Source of the DNA: an uncultured Paraprevotella sp.
Lineage (GTDB): Bacteria > Bacteroidota > Bacteroidia > Bacteroidales > Bacteroidaceae
Direction: 5' to 3'
NCBI GenBank assembly: GCA_900766785.1
Contig: CAAFWT010000228.1
Coordinates: 1 to 10,139, forward strand
Length of the DNA: 10,139 bases
The notes below the pieces were generated by a model that saw only the letters and a program-made list of their open reading frames with translations, was not told the DNA's origin and searched no databases. Below, one piece after another: positions 7,735 to 10,139 of this stretch. A program made the translations under genes and the position numbers. Positions within the stretch are counted from its first letter, which is position 1, and each line of letters begins with the position of its first letter.

Positions 7735-8361
7735 TTACTTTTGCTCCACATCATTGAAGCAAGGGAATGCCTCACCCTTGGTAAGCCAGGCAAAGCCAAA
7801 CAGATGCAAGAGGATAATCTCGACAATCATAACGCAATAGCCTGGAGCATCGAAGAGAGTAAGCAGGGCAAAGACTAACTCAAAGAAAAGCATTCCTGCA
7901 CCACAAATACGATAGATGCGGTTGCGAATACGTTTCCTGTCTGTGATCTCACCTCCCGACTTCGTAAAGAGGAAGAAACTGTTGAATGCTATGAGCAGGA
8001 AAAAGAGGGATGCACATACAGTATGGAGATGTGTGGAAATCTCTATCGGAATCTGAAAGAACCCCACTGGTGTACCATCAGGTATCCAGGAGACCCTGCA
8101 TGGGAAGAGTACCACACCCAATCCGAATATACCACTCAATGTGGTTATCCAGTTGTCCAGACTATTGTAGCCGATATATGAGATAAGGACTAACGAGGCT
8201 GGACATAGTACTCCCACCAGAGCAGGAGACTGATAATAAGTGGCCGATATACTCCACCACCATTCAGTACTGGGATGCTCGGCTACTCCCGCAGAAAAGA
8301 GAGCCAACCACGGAAGGACTACACCTAAAATGCCACACAAGTTGCGTACACGCATATACAT
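7735..8361 (-). CDS. Uncharacterised six-helix inner-membrane protein
   Basis: No function recognised. It has 208 residues and about six membrane segments (roughly 8-27, 46-64, 72-90, 111-132, 150-170, 176-194), with no signal peptide or cofactor motif. Conserved-looking features are SISATYYQ (37-44), YIGYNSLDNW (62-71), GVVLFPC (82-88), a histidine pair HLH (111-113) at the start of helix 4, the charged cytoplasmic loop DRKRIRNRIYRICG (141-154) and the end GFAWLTKG. This pattern recalls a widespread family of hypothetical bacterial membrane proteins with SIS-YY and WL-KG signatures. The frame opens at 8391, but the ATG at 8361 is preferred because AAGGAG lies six bases before it. It precedes the cytochrome maturation gene by 55 bases and is probably co-transcribed, hinting at a role with the peroxidase, quinone or haem. 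The role is inference only. Confidence 0.8.
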   Translation of the reverse strand: MYMRVRNLCGILGVVLPWLALFSAGVAEHPSTEWWWSISATYYQSPALVGVLCPASLVLISYIGYNSLDNWITTLSGIFGLGVVLFPCRVSWIPDGTPVGFFQIPIEISTHLHTVCASLFFLLIAFNSFFLFTKSGGEITDRKRIRNRIYRICGAGMLFFELVFALLTLFDAPGYCVMIVEIILLHLFGFAWLTKGEAFPCFNDVEQK

Positions 8362-8367
8362 CTTGCG

Positions 8368-8373
8368 CTCCTT
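8368..8373 (-). promoter_or_regulatory. Shine-Dalgarno site setting the membrane-protein start
   Basis: The - strand reads AAGGAG, then six bases, then ATG at 8361. It is a much better ribosome-binding site than those before most genes here, and it lies downstream of the alternative ATG at 8391, so it favours the shorter protein. Confidence 0.6.
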
Positions 8374-8412
8374 TTTATACTGCTCAACCATCTCTGTATG
8401 TAGTTTTTATGA

Positions 8413-8460
8413 GGAGGCCCTTCCTGTTCCTACGTTAGTTAGGAATCAGAACAGGCCTCC
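8413..8460 (-). other. Branched inverted repeat between trpB2 and the membrane-protein gene
   Basis: 8413-8419 (GGAGGCC) can pair with 8454-8460 (GGCCTCC). Alternatively, GGAGG plus CCTGTTC (8423-8429) pair with the continuous arm 8449-8460, leaving a five-base bulge. A competing inner hairpin pairs TTCCTA (8427-8432) with TAGGAA (8440-8445). The element begins 8 bases after the trpB2 stop and is GC-rich enough to be stable. Neither strand has a T-run after the stem; the - strand continues TCATAAAAAC. It may be an inefficient or factor-assisted terminator, an RNA-processing or stabilising hairpin, or an attenuator for the genes below. Confidence 0.5.
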
Positions 8461-8467
8461 AGAGGGA

Positions 8468-9835
8468 TTAAACGTACTTCTCTATAGAATCCAGGTTCTT
8501 CTGCACATCCTCATCTGTCAACTCATAATTCTGCAGCGAACCGGACAGATACTGATCATAGGCCGTCATGTCTATCAGACCATGTCCAGAGAGATTGAAG
8601 AGGATAACCTTCTCCTGGCCAGTCTCTTTGCAGAGTTCGGCCTCATTGATAGCTGCAGCAATGGCATGGCAACTCTCTGGAGCAGGAATGATTCCTTCAG
8701 CACGGGCAAAGAGCATACCAGCCTTGAATGAATCGAGCTGCTTGATATCCGTGGCTTCCATGAGGCCATCCTTGAGCAGCTGACTGACGATGACCCCAGC
8801 GCCATGGTAGCGCAAGCCTCCTGCATGGATGTTGGCAGGCATAAAGTTATGACCCAGGGTATACATGGGCAGCAGAGGGGTGTATCCTGCTACATCGCCA
8901 AAGTCATACTGGAACACGCCATGGGTCAGTTTAGGACAACTGGCTGGCTCGGCTGCTATGAAACGGGTCTTCTTGCCTTCCAGAATATTGTGACGCATGA
9001 AGGGGAAGGAAATTCCGCCGAAATTGGAACCACCGCCAAAGCATCCTATGACAATATCGGGATATTCACCCGCCTTCTGCATTTGTTTCTCTGCCTCCAG
9101 TCCTATGATGGTCTGATGCAGGGTAACATGGCTCAACACAGAACCAAGCGTGTATTTACAGTTGGGGGTATTCATGGCCAACTCGATAGCCTCTGATATG
9201 GCTGTACCGAGTGAGCCCTGATTATTGGGGTCCTGTGTGAGGATATCTTTTCCAGCACGGGTGGACATAGAGGGAGAAGGTGTCACCTGGGCCCCATAGG
9301 TCTGCATGATGCTGCGGCGATAGGGTTTCTGATTGTAGGATATCTTCACCTGATAAACGGCTGCTTCCAGGCCGAACACCTTGGCGGCATAACTGAGAGC
9401 TGCACCCCATTGGCCTGCACCTGTCTCAGTGGTCACATTGGTCACTCCCTGCTTCTTACAGTAATAAGCCTGTGCAAGGGCTGAATTGAGTTTGTGAGAA
9501 CCTACAGGACTCACACTCTCATTCTTGAAATAGATGTGGGCTGGTGTGCCTAAGGCTTCCTCCAGACCGTATGCACGCACCAAGGGAGTGGAACGGTAAT
9601 ATTTGTACATATCACGCACTTCCTCAGGAATATCTATCCATGCATGGGTCTGGTCGAGTTCCTGCCTGGCAAGTTCTTCTGCAAATATGGGGAATAAATC
9701 TTCTGCCTTGAGGGCCTCTTTGGTAGCGGGATTCAGCGGTGGCATGGGTTTGTTCACCATGTCTGCCTGAATGTTATACCACTGTGTGGGTATCTCTTCC
9801 TCTGTCAGGAAATAGCGTTTCTGTTTCTTACTCAT
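8468..9835 (-). CDS. trpB: TrpB2-type tryptophan synthase beta-like enzyme
   Basis: PLP-dependent fold-type II enzyme of the TrpB2 branch, 455 residues, longer than the roughly 400 of classical TrpB and typical for TrpB2. It is cytoplasmic and expected to condense indole with L-serine (or O-phosphoserine in some relatives) to L-tryptophan. Catalytic features are the Schiff-base lysine K115 in VGSHKLNSA, E137 in TETGAGQWG (equivalent to the catalytic Glu109 of Salmonella TrpB), the phosphate loop GCFGGGSNFGG (264-274), E380 in AEGIIPAPESCHA and S416 in NLSGHG contacting the pyridine nitrogen. The N-terminal extension before RSTPLVRA (about 80 residues) is a TrpB2 trait. No trpA or other tryptophan gene is nearby, which fits a stand-alone indole-salvage enzyme. 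The ATG at 9835 follows an A/T-rich leader with a promoter box at 9885-9892. Family is sure; the physiological substrate is inferred. Confidence 0.95.
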   Translation of the reverse strand: MSKKQKRYFLTEEEIPTQWYNIQADMVNKPMPPLNPATKEALKAEDLFPIFAEELARQELDQTHAWIDIPEEVRDMYKYYRSTPLVRAYGLEEALGTPAHIYFKNESVSPVGSHKLNSALAQAYYCKKQGVTNVTTETGAGQWGAALSYAAKVFGLEAAVYQVKISYNQKPYRRSIMQTYGAQVTPSPSMSTRAGKDILTQDPNNQGSLGTAISEAIELAMNTPNCKYTLGSVLSHVTLHQTIIGLEAEKQMQKAGEYPDIVIGCFGGGSNFGGISFPFMRHNILEGKKTRFIAAEPASCPKLTHGVFQYDFGDVAGYTPLLPMYTLGHNFMPANIHAGGLRYHGAGVIVSQLLKDGLMEATDIKQLDSFKAGMLFARAEGIIPAPESCHAIAAAINEAELCKETGQEKVILFNLSGHGLIDMTAYDQYLSGSLQNYELTDEDVQKNLDSIEKYV

Positions 9836-9884
9836 TATCGCTCAATTTTAATTAGAATGTAGCAAAATGCAACTGATTCGACCA

Positions 9885-9892
9885 CAAATTTA
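9885..9892 (-). promoter_or_regulatory. Candidate -7 promoter box for trpB2
   Basis: The - strand reads TAAATTTG, an exact match to TAnnTTTG, 49 bases before the trpB2 ATG. No properly spaced TTTG -33 element is present; the nearest similar sequence, TTTT, is only 15 bases upstream. The local A/T richness makes a chance match possible. Confidence 0.42.
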
Positions 9893-10095
9893 AAATATTT
9901 CAAGGAGAAAACCATATTTCCTTGCAAATAATACTTTTTCCTAACAAAAAATAGATTGAACACATAGGAAATTGGCAGTCCACGTGCATCACAATAGAGA
10001 ATGAATGCAAGTGATTTTTGTATTCATATTCCTATCTCCGTGGCCTGTATATATCATAGGCACAGAACCGATGTAACCATCCGAAACGAGCCGAC

Positions 10096-10126
10096 TTTTA
10101 CATGAAGTTTTTGCTTGTGAACTTTG
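10096..10126 (+). promoter_or_regulatory. Possible outward-facing Bacteroidales promoter
   Basis: The + strand has TTTT at 10096-10099, a 19-base spacer, then GAACTTTG (10119-10126) followed by CA. This is one base off the TAnnTTTG -7 box and one off the TTTG -33 box, with correct spacing. If real, it would drive a gene beginning beyond the right edge, divergent from trpB2. Confidence 0.3.
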
Positions 10127-10139
10127 CAGTCAAAAACGC

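Larger units (their letters stand above)
9836..10139. other. Non-coding region upstream of trpB2
   Basis: These 304 bases hold no convincing gene on either strand. The left part is very A/T-rich and carries the trpB2 promoter box. The middle contains weak inverted repeats (ATAGGAA at 9964-9970 with TTCCTAT at 10029-10035; ATCAC near 9988 with GTGAT and a short T-run), neither strong enough to name. The right end carries a possible promoter pointing out of the window on the + strand. A short open frame starting ATG at 10102 runs off the right edge and cannot be judged from 12 codons. Confidence 0.6.

Noticed and set aside
8362..8391. Ten-residue N-terminal extension of the six-helix membrane protein (ATG at 8391)
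   Set aside because: The AAGGAG site at 8368-8373 sits downstream of it and is correctly spaced for the ATG at 8361.
9964..10035. Inverted repeat as an attachment site or mobile-element end
   Set aside because: The seven-base arms lie 58 bases apart in A/T-rich DNA with no integrase, transposase or target duplication nearby.

Overview
The window looks like chromosomal DNA of an anaerobic Bacteroidales bacterium, most likely Prevotella- or Bacteroides-like. The reasons are the gene families (four-subunit-type 2-oxoacid:ferredoxin oxidoreductase, TrpB2, ResB/CcsA cytochrome maturation), mostly weak Shine-Dalgarno sequences, and matches to the Bacteroidales -7 promoter box TAnnTTTG upstream of two genes. 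The genus is inferred from overall appearance and was not tested by a search.

Layout. On the + strand, 1-2184 holds the end of a 2-oxoacid:ferredoxin oxidoreductase operon: alpha subunit (cut by the left edge), TPP-binding beta subunit, then gamma subunit. It is closed by a strong rho-independent terminator at 2214-2261. Everything after that is on the - strand and is best read from right to left. TrpB2 (tryptophan synthase beta-like, 9835-8468) comes first. A hairpin-containing gap follows, then an uncharacterised six-helix membrane protein (8361-7735), a compact ResB/CcsA-type cytochrome c maturation protein (7679-6459), and a membrane-anchored tri-haem cytochrome c peroxidase (6415-5054) ending in a clear terminator at 5001-5042. 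A second - strand unit, with its own promoter box near 4898-4905, contains a class I/II PLP aminotransferase (4793-3594) and a LolE/FtsX-type ABC permease (3571-2330). This unit converges on the oxidoreductase operon.

How the genes may work together. The most coherent unit is the membrane protein, CcsA-type haem ligase and tri-haem peroxidase, with gaps of only 55 and 43 bases. It looks like a self-contained module that makes a quinol- or cytochrome-linked peroxidase and attaches its haems, plausibly for hydrogen peroxide removal or peroxide respiration under low oxygen. The oxidoreductase complex would oxidatively decarboxylate a 2-oxoacid (branched-chain or 2-oxoglutarate) to the acyl-CoA, reducing ferredoxin. 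The aminotransferase nearby could feed or drain 2-oxoacids, but the two units are convergent and no direct link is visible.

No rRNA, tRNA, CRISPR array, insertion sequence, integrase or phage gene was seen. This is mainly ordinary metabolic chromosome. The peroxidase/maturation module and its unknown membrane partner are the part most worth following up.
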